Shown: positions 1 to 7,714 of the stretch, one piece after another | How positions within the stretch are numbered: position 1 is the first letter of the stretch | Layout: each line of letters begins with the position of its first letter | Assembly: GCF_041260665.1 (NCBI RefSeq) | Contig: NZ_JBGCCT010000020.1 | Span: forward strand, 181,117-245,116 | From: Catenulispora sp. GP43 | GTDB taxonomy: Bacteria > Actinomycetota > Actinomycetes > Streptomycetales > Catenulisporaceae | Length of the DNA stretch: 64,000 bases | Direction: 5' to 3' | Position numbers and translations under genes: made by a program | Notes under the pieces: generated by a model | Seen by the model: only the letters and a program-made list of their open reading frames with translations | Databases searched by the model: none | Told to the model about the DNA's origin: nothing

Positions 1-278
1 TCTACGGCTACCTGCACGACGCCGAGACCAAACAGGCGCAGAACCCTGAGGCGTACGTCAACGTGTTCCACAACTCCGGTCCGGACGCGGTGTCCGGCAA
101 GGAGAAGGACCTGACGATCGCGGACTACAAGGCGGGGAGCCCGACCTCGCCGATCACCGCCGCGGACCTGGCGAACTTCAAGGAGGTCGCGCAGTTCTTC
201 GCCGATGAGAAGGTGACGCCCGGTGTGGTCGACCTCGCGCCGAACGTGATCGACGTGACGACGCTGGCGGGGTCGTGA
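1..278 (+). CDS. C-terminal end of ABC transporter substrate-binding protein (sulfonate/nitrate type), partial
   Basis: The reading frame is open from the window edge (first full codon at 3) to TGA at 276-278, giving about 91 residues of a C-terminus. The sequence has the helical character of SsuA/NrtA-type binding proteins (motifs such as FKEVAQFFADEKV and a final hydrophobic segment). It directly precedes and touches the permease gene, so it is read as the binding protein of that transporter. The N-terminus and any lipobox lie outside the window. Function is inferred mainly from the operon. Confidence 0.7.
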   Translation, partial: YGYLHDAETKQAQNPEAYVNVFHNSGPDAVSGKEKDLTIADYKAGSPTSPITAADLANFKEVAQFFADEKVTPGVVDLAPNVIDVTTLAGS

Positions 279-1276
279 TGACGGCGCTGGACACCGCGGC
301 TGAGACCGAGCCGACCGTGCCGACCGAAGCCGAGCCGGCCGTGCCGACCGAAGCCGAGCCGACCGTGCCGACCGAAGCCGAGCCGGCCGTGCCGGCTGGG
401 CCCTCATCCCCCGAGCCGGAGCTCACCGCCCCGCTGGACCCCGTCAACCCTCCGGACCCCGCCCCGCTGGACCTCGTCACCCCGCACGTCCGCCGCGCCC
501 GCCGCCGTCCCCGCGGCCTGGCCTTCATCCTGCGCGCGCTGGGCCCGCTGGCCATCCTCGCCGGCTGGTGGACCGCCTCGGCGACCGGCGTGTTGACCAA
601 GGACCTGCTCGCCTCGCCGCTGGATGTGTTCCGTCAGGCCGTCGACCTGTGGCGCAGCGGCCAACTCTCGCAAGCGCTCACCGTCTCCCTGGCCCGCGCC
701 GGGACCGGCCTGCTGCTGGGCGTCACCGCCGGGCTCGTCCTCGGTGTCGCGGCCGGCTTCTCGCGCATCGGCGACGACCTGCTCGACTCCGCCATGCAGA
801 CACTCCGGGCCCTGCCGTTCCTGTCCCTGGTGCCGCTGTTCATGGTCTGGTTCGGCATCGGCGAGGCCGCCCGCATCATCCTGATCGCGGTGGCCACGAC
901 GTTCCCGATGTACGTGTCCACCTCCGGTGCGGTCCGCAGCGCCGATCCCAAGCTGGTGGAGGCGGCGCGCACCTTCGGGCTGGGGCGGCTGGCCACGGTC
1001 CGCCGGATCGTGCTGCCCGGCGCGCTGCCCGCGATCCTGTCGGGGCTGCGGCTGTCCACCACGCTGAGCGTCATCGCCCTGATCGCCGCCGAGGAGATCA
1101 ACTCCACCGCGGGCCTGGGCTACCTGATGGCGCAGGCGCAGGACTTCTCCCGCACCGACATCCTGACCGTCTGCATCCTCATCTACGGTCTGCTCGGCCT
1201 GACCGCCGACGTCCTCATCAGGGCCCTGGAACGGGTCCTGATGCCCTGGCGCGGCGCGGTGGGAGGGGCCCGATGA
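278..1276 (+). CDS. ssuC: ABC transporter permease, SsuC/TauC type
   Basis: The product has 332 residues. It starts at ATG 278, which shares its A with the upstream TGA; GTG 275 is an alternative start. A Pro/Glu/Thr-rich N-terminal extension of about 75 residues, partly encoded by a 24-bp repeat, precedes about six membrane segments. The inner-membrane EAA loop is visible (EAARTFGLGRLATVRRIVLPGALP), as is typical of binding-protein-dependent permeases. By family it forms the membrane channel for aliphatic sulfonates or a similar anion. It sits between a binding protein and an ATPase with overlapping stop/start codons, so the genes are translationally coupled. The substrate is inferred from downstream monooxygenases. 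Confidence 0.88.
   Translation: MTALDTAAETEPTVPTEAEPAVPTEAEPTVPTEAEPAVPAGPSSPEPELTAPLDPVNPPDPAPLDLVTPHVRRARRRPRGLAFILRALGPLAILAGWWTASATGVLTKDLLASPLDVFRQAVDLWRSGQLSQALTVSLARAGTGLLLGVTAGLVLGVAAGFSRIGDDLLDSAMQTLRALPFLSLVPLFMVWFGIGEAARIILIAVATTFPMYVSTSGAVRSADPKLVEAARTFGLGRLATVRRIVLPGALPAILSGLRLSTTLSVIALIAAEEINSTAGLGYLMAQAQDFSRTDILTVCILIYGLLGLTADVLIRALERVLMPWRGAVGGAR
308..394 (+). repeat. 24-bp tandem repeat in the permease N-terminus
   Basis: About 3.6 copies of a 24-bp unit (GAGCCGRCCGTGCCGACCGA then AGCC) begin at 308, 332, 356 and 380. They encode alternating EPTVPTEA / EPAVPTEA octapeptides. Because the unit is a multiple of three, copy number can vary without breaking the frame. Confidence 0.9.
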
Positions 1277-2001
1277 GCACCGCGGTCAAGACGACGGGGA
1301 TCCGGCGCGAGTTCGGCGGCCGGACCGTGCTCGACGGCGTGGACCTGGAGATCCGGCGCGGGGAGTTCGTGGCGCTGCTCGGCGCCAGCGGCTCGGGCAA
1401 GACCACGCTGCTGCGGCTCCTGGCCGGGCTCGACCGGCCCGACGCCGGCGAGGTCCTCGTGCCCCGGCAGCGGACCGTGGTGTTCCAGGAGCCGCGCCTG
1501 ATCCCCTCGCAACGGGTGCTGGGCAACGTCGCGCTCGGTCTGCCGCGCGGGGCCGTCACCCGGGCCACCGCCGTGGCGGCGCTGGCCGAGGTGGGCCTGG
1601 CCCGCCACGCCCGGGCCTGGCCGGCGACCCTGTCCGGCGGCGAGGCCCAGCGGGTGGCGCTGGCCCGGGCCCTGGTGCGCGAACCCGGGCTGCTGCTGCT
1701 CGACGAGCCGTTCGCGGCGCTGGACGCGCTGACCCGCCTGAAGATGCAGGACCTGGTGGCCGATCTGGTGGCCCGGCACCGTCCGGCGGTGCTGCTGGTG
1801 ACCCACGACGTGGACGAGGCGATCCGGCTCGCGGACCGCGTCGTGGTCCTCGGCGGGGGAGGGCGGCTGATCCTGGACGAGCCGGTCGCCCTCACCCGGC
1901 CCCGCGACGACGCCGACCCGGCGTTCCCCGCGCTGCGCCGCCGGCTGCTCGCCGAGCTCGGCGTGAGTCCGACGCGGTCTGGTCTGGAGAACGCCGCATG
2001 A
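1273..2001 (+). CDS. ssuB: ABC transporter ATP-binding protein, SsuB type
   Basis: The product has 242 residues and starts at ATG 1273 inside an ATGA overlap with the permease stop. All ATPase motifs are present: Walker A GASGSGKTT near residue 37, signature LSGGEAQRVALARAL near 120, Walker B LLLLDEPFAALD and the switch histidine in THDVDEA. Length and motifs match nitrate/sulfonate/taurine ATPases. It powers import through the adjacent permease. The stop TGA at 1999-2001 overlaps an ATG at 1998. Confidence 0.92.
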   Translation: MSTAVKTTGIRREFGGRTVLDGVDLEIRRGEFVALLGASGSGKTTLLRLLAGLDRPDAGEVLVPRQRTVVFQEPRLIPSQRVLGNVALGLPRGAVTRATAVAALAEVGLARHARAWPATLSGGEAQRVALARALVREPGLLLLDEPFAALDALTRLKMQDLVADLVARHRPAVLLVTHDVDEAIRLADRVVVLGGGGRLILDEPVALTRPRDDADPAFPALRRRLLAELGVSPTRSGLENAA

Positions 2002-3216
2002 CAGTCCTGGGACGCCCGGGAGCTGCAACCGGGCCTCACCCGCCTGCGCCGCGACCTGCACGCGCACCCCGAGATCGGCCTGCACCTGCCGCGCACTCAG
2101 GAGAAGGTCCTGGCCGCGCTGGACGGTCTCGGCCTGGAGATCGCCCTGGGCAAAGCCCTGACCTCGGTCACCGCGGTGGTGCGCGCCTCGAAACCGGCGC
2201 CGATCTCCGCACCGGTCCTCCTCCGGGCCGACCTCGACGCGCTCCCGCTGACCGAAGCCACCGGCCTGGACCACGCCTCCCGGAACCCCGGCACGGCCCA
2301 CGCCTGCGGCCACGACCTGCACGCCGCGATGCTCGTCGGCGCGGCCCGGCTGCTCGCCGCGCGCCGGGACCGCCTGCCCGGCGACGTGATCCTGATGTTC
2401 CAACCCGGCGAGGAAGGGCACGACGGTGCCCGGCTGATGCTGGAGGAAGGACTGCTCGACGCCGCCGGCGCCCGGCCCGCAGCTGCCTACGCGCTGCACG
2501 CGTCCTCCTCGGCCCCGCTCGGCCACTTCGGCGCCCGGCCCGGACCGGCCCTTGCCGCGTCCGGAACCGTCGAGGTGGTGTTCCGCGGCAGCGGCGGGCA
2601 CGGTGCCTGGCCGCACGCCGCCCGCGACCCGATCCCGGCGCTGGGCGCGGCGATCGGCGCGCTGCAGACCATGGTCACCCGCCGCTTCGACGCCCTGGAA
2701 CCGGTGCTGGTCTCGGTCGGCCGGGTGTCGGCGGGCAGCGCGCCGAACATCGTCCCGGACACCGCGCACCTGGCCGCCACGCTGCGGGCCTTCGGCGACG
2801 ACGCGCACCGGCGCCTGGCCGCCGAGATCGAGCGCGTCGTGCACGGCATCGCCGCCGCGCACGGCGTCGAAGCCGAGGTCGTGCACAGCGAGGGCTACCC
2901 GGTGACGGTCAACGATCCGGCCGCCACGGACTTCGTCGGCGGCATCTGCGCCGACGTGTTCGGCCCCGGACGCTACGCCGCCGCCGAACGCCCGGCTCTG
3001 GTCTCCGACGACATCGGGCGCGTCCTGGCCGAGGTGCCCGGCGTCATGGTGTCGCTCGGGGCCCGCCCGCCGGCTCTGGACGCCGAGCACGCCGCGCCCA
3101 ACCACTCGCCGCGCGCCGTCTTCGACGACAGCGTCCTGTCCGACGGTGCCGCGCTGCTGGCCGAACTCGCTTTGCGATCGCCCCGAGAGAACTCAGAAGA
3201 AAGACCCCTGATATGA
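1998..3216 (+). pseudogene. M20 family amidohydrolase, apparent 1-nt frameshift at the 5' end
   Basis: From 2002 the frame ending at TGA 3214-3216 reads as a full M20D amidohydrolase: LRRDLHAHPEIGLHLP, then the metal site HACGHDLHAAM, then the dimerisation lid with SGGHGAWPH. Members hydrolyse N-acyl amino acids or similar amides. No ATG, GTG or TTG exists in that frame between the ssuB stop and GTG 2173. The well-placed ATG 1998, coupled to ssuB, is in the wrong frame. Removing one G from CTGGGACGC near 2010 would join them as MTVLDARELQPGLTRLRRD. It is therefore either a real frameshift, a sequence error, or a gene starting at 2173 and lacking about 57 residues. The metal-binding core is intact. 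Confidence 0.7.
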
Positions 3217-3743
3217 GCCGCATCCATATAGTCCTGCCCCCGGCAGCCCAGGCCCCGCCGCCGGTCGAGCTGCCGGGCTTCATCACCGACCTGCGCCCCG
3301 GCGCGACCGATCCCTTCTTGGCTCTGGCCAAGGCGGCCGACCTAGCCGGGCTGGCCGGCGTTGTTGTGCCCTACGACCCCGAAGGTCCCGAACCGCTGGT
3401 CACCGCCGCGGGATTGCTGCGGGCGACTCGGCACATCACCGTCTTCGCCGGAATCCAGCCGTGGATCGCGACACCGCAGTACACGGCGAAGCTGTCGGCC
3501 ACGCTGCAACGTTTCTCCGGCGGACGCCTCGGCTGGTACCTGGACGACGACGCCGGATCCGCCGCGTTCGTCGAGACCGCGCGCGACTTCTGGCAGCGTC
3601 CCGACGGCCTGCCCGAAGTGCTGTCCGAGCACGCGTTTCCGCGTGTCGCCTTCGCAGGTGTCGAAGAGTTCTTCCTCGCCGTGAGCCACGACCCCGGCGA
3701 GGTCTACCGGATCGGCGAAAGGGAGCCGGCCAATGTCGGTTGA
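3213..3743 (+). CDS. Short luciferase-like (LLM class) protein
   Basis: The product has 176 residues and starts at ATG 3213, overlapping the M20 stop (ATGA). The sequence follows the first half of a luciferase-like flavin monooxygenase TIM barrel (LAKAADLAGLAGVVVPYDPEG, TVFAGIQPWIATPQYTAKLSATL, FSGGRLGWYL). It then ends at about half the usual 330-380 residues. It may be a partner or a degenerate copy of the complete enzyme that follows with an 11-bp overlap. Whether it binds flavin alone cannot be told from sequence. Confidence 0.75.
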   Translation: MSRIHIVLPPAAQAPPPVELPGFITDLRPGATDPFLALAKAADLAGLAGVVVPYDPEGPEPLVTAAGLLRATRHITVFAGIQPWIATPQYTAKLSATLQRFSGGRLGWYLDDDAGSAAFVETARDFWQRPDGLPEVLSEHAFPRVAFAGVEEFFLAVSHDPGEVYRIGEREPANVG

Positions 3744-4848
3744 CATCTATTGGCGCATCGCCATGGAGGGCGACCAGAAGTCGCTGTACGAGCCGGGCAG
3801 CACCCGGGGTGGATTCGCCCCGCATCTGTCCGGCGGCGTGGCCCCCGGCCGCAACCGCGGCGCGGACGACGGCTTCACCCACGCCGACTACATGGCCGAG
3901 GTGGTCCGGGCCTCGGAGGAATCAGGCTTCGTCGGCGGGCTGCTGCCCTCGTTCCCGCACACCGACGACCCCTGGGCCGCCGCCGCGACGCTGGCCGCCG
4001 AATCGCGCGGCTACCGGTTCATGGTCGCCTTCCAGCCCGGCTTCCTGCATCCGGTGCAGGCCGCGCGGATGTCGGCGACGCTGCAGAAGGCGACCGGGGG
4101 GCGTCTGGTCTACAACATCATCTCCGGCGGCGGCGGGCCCGCGCAGCTGTGGTGGGGCGACACCACCGGGCACGACGAGCGCTACGCGCGCACCTCGGAG
4201 TTCCTCGACGTCCTCAAGGGCGTGTGGACCGGCGACGGCCTCTTCCAGCACGACGGGCGCTTCTACCAGGTCGCCGACGGCGGACTGCCGGCGGCGCTGG
4301 CCGGGCAGCCGTTCCCGGAGATCTTCTTCTCCGGCTCCTCGCCGGCGGCGATCGAGGCCGCCGGCCGTCATGCCGACTACTACCTGTCGTGGCTGGAGCC
4401 GTTCGAGGCACTGGCCGCGAAGTTCGCGGCGGTGCGCGAGCGCAGCCCGAAGCCGCCGAAATTCGCCGTCCGGATCGACATCCTGGCCCGCGAGACCGAA
4501 GAAGAAGCCTGGGACGTCATCCGGCGCGGCTGGGCCGGGCTGCCCGAGGAGGCTGCCGGTGAGGGCGGCGACTCGGTCGGCTGGCGGCGCAGCCAGGACT
4601 TCACCGCCGGCGCCGACGGCTCGTACCGCGCACTGGAGGTGGCGCCGAACGTCTGGGGCGGCTTCCACCGGCTGCGCCCGGGGCCGGCCTTCGGCCTGGT
4701 CGGCGACTACCGCCAGGTCGCCGACCGGCTCAACGAACTGATCTCGCTCGGCGTGGACGCCTTCATCCTCGCCGGGGTCCCGCACCTGGAAGAGGCGCGC
4801 CGCGTGGGCCGCCACGTCCTGCCCCTGTTGAAAGGAAGCCCGCAATGA
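3733..4848 (+). CDS. ssuD: FMNH2-dependent alkanesulfonate monooxygenase-like enzyme
   Basis: The product has 371 residues, close to SsuD (about 380). It shows the LLM-class pattern: an N-terminal beta strand, GYRFMVAFQPGFLHPVQAARMSATL, then GGRLVYNIISGGG, which lies in the family's flavin/substrate cleft. SsuD enzymes use reduced FMN and O2 to split sulfonates into aldehyde and sulfite. Its place between the transporter genes and a second binding protein supports sulfonate use for sulfur. No NAD(P)H:FMN reductase (SsuE) is seen nearby. A related flavin monooxygenase with another substrate is possible. Confidence 0.82.
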   Translation: MSVDIYWRIAMEGDQKSLYEPGSTRGGFAPHLSGGVAPGRNRGADDGFTHADYMAEVVRASEESGFVGGLLPSFPHTDDPWAAAATLAAESRGYRFMVAFQPGFLHPVQAARMSATLQKATGGRLVYNIISGGGGPAQLWWGDTTGHDERYARTSEFLDVLKGVWTGDGLFQHDGRFYQVADGGLPAALAGQPFPEIFFSGSSPAAIEAAGRHADYYLSWLEPFEALAAKFAAVRERSPKPPKFAVRIDILARETEEEAWDVIRRGWAGLPEEAAGEGGDSVGWRRSQDFTAGADGSYRALEVAPNVWGGFHRLRPGPAFGLVGDYRQVADRLNELISLGVDAFILAGVPHLEEARRVGRHVLPLLKGSPQ

Positions 4849-5759
4849 CCGTCCGCGTCGGTTATTTCCCGCAGAACAACTCGCTGTTCGTCCTGCGCCA
4901 CCTGGGCCTGCTGGAGCAGCGGCTCCCCGGCGTCGAGTGGGTCGACCTGCGCAGCCTGGAGCACGGCCCGCGCGTCGACCCGACCCGCGCACTGCCCTCG
5001 GCGCACGGCGACCACCTGTTCGACGGCGGCTACGACTTCATCGGCACCGGCTCCACCCCGCCGGTCACCGCGCAGGCCAAGGGACACGACATCGTCTACG
5101 TCGCGGTCTCCGGCCCCCGCGTGGAGAACGGCCGGCTGGTCGTGCACGCCGACTCCGACATCGCCGACCCCGGCGGCCTCAAGGGCGAGCGCGTCGCCCT
5201 CGGCCACGGATCCTGGCAGACCACCCTGCTGCTGCTCGCGCTGGAGAAGGCGGGCCTCACTTGGTCCGACATCACGCCGGTGGACGTCTACGGCGACGCC
5301 GCCGAACGCTTCCTGGCGCGCGAGGTCGACGCCTGGGTCGGCTCGTACCCGTACCTGACGAAGGTCGAGGAGCAGGCCGAGATCAGGGAACTGATCCCCA
5401 CCGACGGCCTGTTCAGCCACCGCTCACTGTGGTTCACCACCCGCGCCTTCGCCACCGACCGCCGCGCCGACCTCGCCGCGATCGTCGCCGCCCTTCAGGA
5501 GGCCGACGCCTGGACGGCAGCGCACCCGGCCCAGGCGGCGGAGTTCTTCGCCGCCGACGACGGCCGCCCCGCCGCCGAATGGGAGCACGCGCTGCGCACC
5601 CGGCCCTGGGGTCTGCTCCCGCTCGACGCCGACTTCGTCGCCGAGCAGCAGCACGCCGCGGACCTGTTCTTCGCCAACGGCCTGATCGAGCGGTCGGTGA
5701 CGGTGGCCGACGCGGTGTCGGAGGAGATCGGCGAGATCGTGCGGGAGTCGGCCGGCTAG
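4845..5759 (+). CDS. SsuA/NrtA-like periplasmic-binding fold protein without signal peptide
   Basis: The product has 304 residues, with ATG 4845 overlapping the previous stop. It has the type II binding-protein fold of sulfonate/nitrate binders (VRVGYFPQNNSLFVL, GTGSTPPVTAQAKGHDI, KGERVALGHGSWQTTLLL, VDAWVGSYPYLTKVEEQ). The ligand fold begins at residue 2, so there is no room for a signal peptide or lipobox. It would therefore stay in the cytoplasm unless a start further upstream exists, and the preceding gene makes that unlikely. It might buffer or hand over substrate, or be a sensor. It is the last gene of the operon. Confidence 0.8.
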   Translation: MTVRVGYFPQNNSLFVLRHLGLLEQRLPGVEWVDLRSLEHGPRVDPTRALPSAHGDHLFDGGYDFIGTGSTPPVTAQAKGHDIVYVAVSGPRVENGRLVVHADSDIADPGGLKGERVALGHGSWQTTLLLLALEKAGLTWSDITPVDVYGDAAERFLAREVDAWVGSYPYLTKVEEQAEIRELIPTDGLFSHRSLWFTTRAFATDRRADLAAIVAALQEADAWTAAHPAQAAEFFAADDGRPAAEWEHALRTRPWGLLPLDADFVAEQQHAADLFFANGLIERSVTVADAVSEEIGEIVRESAG

Positions 5760-5817
5760 AGCTGCCGGCCCGCCGGCCCGCCGTCCTGTCGTCCTGTCGG
5801 CCTGCCGCAGCCACCAA

Positions 5818-5866
5818 GTGCCCGAGTCGCATGCCATTCCCGTTTGCCCGCACGCGACTTGGGCAC
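5818..5866. repeat. Long inverted repeat after the sulfonate operon
   Basis: GTGCCCGAGTCGC (5818-5830) and GCGACTTGGGCAC (5854-5866) are inverted with 12 of 13 pairs matched, around a 23-nt spacer. It lies 58 bp past the last stop and may act as a transcription terminator or RNA-stabilising hairpin. No T-tract follows. The rest of 5760-5928 shows no gene. Confidence 0.5.
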
Positions 5867-5928
5867 GAGGCGCCCAGCCGGCCGTGGCGCCGGCGACCGT
5901 CGGGGCGACCGGGATGAGGTGATCGGCC

Positions 5929-6231
5929 ATGATGTGGTTTCCGCGCAGGCCTGCGAACAAAGCACAGAAACGGCTGACCGCCCTCGCCGAGCTGCACGCG
6001 CGCGCATCGGTGCGCGAGGCCGAGGAGATCGTGGCCAGCGCCTGGGCTGATCAGTTGATTGACGCGGTCCAGGCTCATCCGGGCAACCAGCAGCCGTTGG
6101 AGTACCAGCAGCTGCGCCTGATCAAAGCGGCCCGCAAGCGGGCGAAGGCCGCTGAGCGAGATCGCCGAAGGCTGCTCGACCTCGGCGTGGACCCTTCTGT
6201 GGTGCGGCATTCAGTCTGGCCGCGCTACTGA
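5929..6231 (+). CDS. Hypothetical 100-residue basic protein
   Basis: This is a small helical, Ala/Arg-rich protein beginning MMWFPRRPANKAQKRL and ending VVRHSVWPRY; ATG 5932 is an alternative start. I recognise no family. The stop codon lies inside the stem of the terminator hairpin at 6224-6258. It is a single gene with no obvious operon partner. Confidence 0.6.
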   Translation: MMWFPRRPANKAQKRLTALAELHARASVREAEEIVASAWADQLIDAVQAHPGNQQPLEYQQLRLIKAARKRAKAAERDRRRLLDLGVDPSVVRHSVWPRY

Positions 6232-6258
6232 CGCCTTCAACCCGAAGGCGTCAGTAGC
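6224..6258 (+). terminator. Strong hairpin terminator overlapping the stop codon
   Basis: The arms GCTACTGACGCCTTC (6224-6238) and GAAGGCGTCAGTAGC (6244-6258) pair perfectly over 15 bp around the loop AACCC. No U-tract follows, as is common for actinobacterial terminators. The TGA of the upstream gene is in the left arm. Confidence 0.8.
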
Positions 6259-6299
6259 ATGATCGACGGACCGACAGACCGCCGCGCGACCAGCCGGAC

Positions 6300-6542
6300 T
6301 CACGCCGATTCAGACGCCGATTCAGAGTCCGCCGACGCTGAGGATGTCCCCTCCTCGGCGTCCGTTCCGACGGTGTCCGGGAGATCGGAAAGGATCTGAT
6401 CGTGCAAGGTCGCCTTCGCCCGGGCCACATCGCGCCTCGCGGAGGCCATCGTCTCGGCGGTCTGCTCCGTCATCTCTTCAAGGTGTTCCCTGGATGGCGG
6501 GGGTGTCTTCTGGGGACCGTTCGTCTCCGGTCGGGAATCCAT
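6300..6542 (-). CDS. Hypothetical acidic 80-residue protein
   Basis: The start ATG at 6542 has GGGAG about 9 nt upstream. The product is hydrophilic: a Pro/Asn N-terminus, a central helix (REHLEEMTEQTAETMASARRDVARAKATL) and an acidic Ser/Ala/Glu tail ending SASADSESASESA. It has no membrane segment and no recognised family. A longer frame from 6686 exists but has an unlikely Arg/Pro-rich leader. Confidence 0.55.
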   Translation of the reverse strand: MDSRPETNGPQKTPPPSREHLEEMTEQTAETMASARRDVARAKATLHDQILSDLPDTVGTDAEEGTSSASADSESASESA

Positions 6543-6826
6543 CGCCGGCTCCCTTCGTGGTAGGCGGCCGTATCCCGCCCCTGGTGACCCCGATCCGGGG
6601 CGGTAAACCCGGTGGGCCCGTGACCACGTCCCGGGCCAGGTCGGCGGGCCGGTACACCGATGTGATGTCAATCTCAGAATTGTCACCCGTTTGTGTCATC
6701 GGTCGGTGCGGTCGACGGGTCGGGGATATATACATGATCTGTGATAACTCTGCGTGCCGACGACCCAGACCCTGCTGACGCCGGTCCGGACCCCGCGGTG
6801 CGCCGCGCGGCGTTCGGGGTGCCCCG
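6543..6826. other. Intergenic region with an AT-rich patch
   Basis: No gene is seen in this 284-bp spacer between divergent genes. A patch at about 6723-6748 (GATATATACATGATCTGTGA) is strikingly AT-rich for this DNA and may hold promoter elements for either side. I cannot assign a -35/-10 pair with confidence. Confidence 0.4.
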
Positions 6827-7612
6827 GTGACGCTCCCGGGTGCGGATGCCGGCCGCGCCGCCGTGGTCATCGTCGGCGGCCATGAGGGCGGGGCCACCGT
6901 GGAGGTGGAGCCGCTGGCCGAGCGTGGGCCGCTGTTCCGCTCGGCGTCGGCCCGCCAGCAGCTGGACGAGGTGGTGCGTCAGGCCCTTGACAGCACCGAC
7001 CTGCCGGTGTGCGTGGTGCCGATGACGCTGGGCCGGGATCCGCAGCTGGTGGCCGATGCCGCCCGGACGCTGATGGTGGTGGCCGACGGCGCGGCCGCGG
7101 GCCGGGTCGTCCTGGCCGAGCCGTTCGGCACCGCGACCCTGCTGACCGGCTGGCTCCGGGTCGCCGTGGCGCAGGTCGCCGACCCGCTCGACGCGGCGGA
7201 GCTGGCGGTGGTGCTGACCGCGAACGCCGCCAACAAGTTCGACGACGCCGAGCTGTACCGGATCGCCCACCTGGTCAGGGTGCAGGCCGAGGTCCCGTGG
7301 GTGGAGGTCGCCTTCCGCGGCGGCGACCCGGGCCTGGACGAGGTCCTGGAGCGCTGCGAGCAGCTCGGCGCGGCCCACAGCGCGGTGATCGCCGCCGACT
7401 TCGGATCCGGGATCGGCGCCCCCAGGCCCGGGGTCATCGACGGCGGGCCGCTGCTGAGCCCTTCGATGATCTCCGGCATGCTGGCCACGCGGGTCGGTGA
7501 GGCGCTGGTCAAGATCAGCCGGGGCGACGACGGGATCGTCGCCGGGATGGACGCCGACCACGACCACGGACACGGCGGCAGCCAGTGGCACGAGTCGGAC
7601 GCCGACGGCTGA
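6827..7612 (+). CDS. CbiX/sirohydrochlorin chelatase-like protein, copy 1
   Basis: The product has 261 residues and a GTG start. It resembles the CbiX/SirB chelatase fold: an N-terminal strand ending in a His motif (VVIVGGHEGG, residues 13-22), PVCVVPMTLGRDP, AEPFGTATLLTGWLRVAVAQ and a second half with VPWVEVAFRGGDPGLDEVLERC. Members insert metal into sirohydrochlorin, but no other cobalamin or siroheme gene is nearby, so the substrate is uncertain. The His-rich tail (DADHDHGHGG) could bind metal. A clear paralogue lies at 23081-23878 on the other strand. Confidence 0.65.
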   Translation: MTLPGADAGRAAVVIVGGHEGGATVEVEPLAERGPLFRSASARQQLDEVVRQALDSTDLPVCVVPMTLGRDPQLVADAARTLMVVADGAAAGRVVLAEPFGTATLLTGWLRVAVAQVADPLDAAELAVVLTANAANKFDDAELYRIAHLVRVQAEVPWVEVAFRGGDPGLDEVLERCEQLGAAHSAVIAADFGSGIGAPRPGVIDGGPLLSPSMISGMLATRVGEALVKISRGDDGIVAGMDADHDHGHGGSQWHESDADG

Positions 7613-7714
7613 CGGCGCGGCGGGCGATTAAGCCCGAGCTCAGCGCGTGTGACGACGGCCCCGCCCGGTCCACGCGACACCAGCCAGACGGCGCGGCGGG
7701 CGACTTCAGCCCGC
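7611..7714. terminator. Two repeat-derived hairpins between convergent genes
   Basis: A 17-bp direct repeat (GACGGCGCGGCGGGCGA) occurs at 7611-7627 and 7687-7703. Each copy begins a hairpin: CGGGC/GCCCG at 7621-7636 and GCGGGC/GCCCGC at 7696-7714. The stop of the membrane protein lies in the loop of the second. They probably end transcription from both sides. Confidence 0.6.

Noticed and set aside
1183..3105. Long minus-strand open frame of 640 codons opposite the sulfonate genes
   Set aside because: It is antisense to clear ABC ATPase and M20 sequence, is rich in Arg/Gln/Gly/Val of low complexity and has no family. It is a by-product of high third-position GC.
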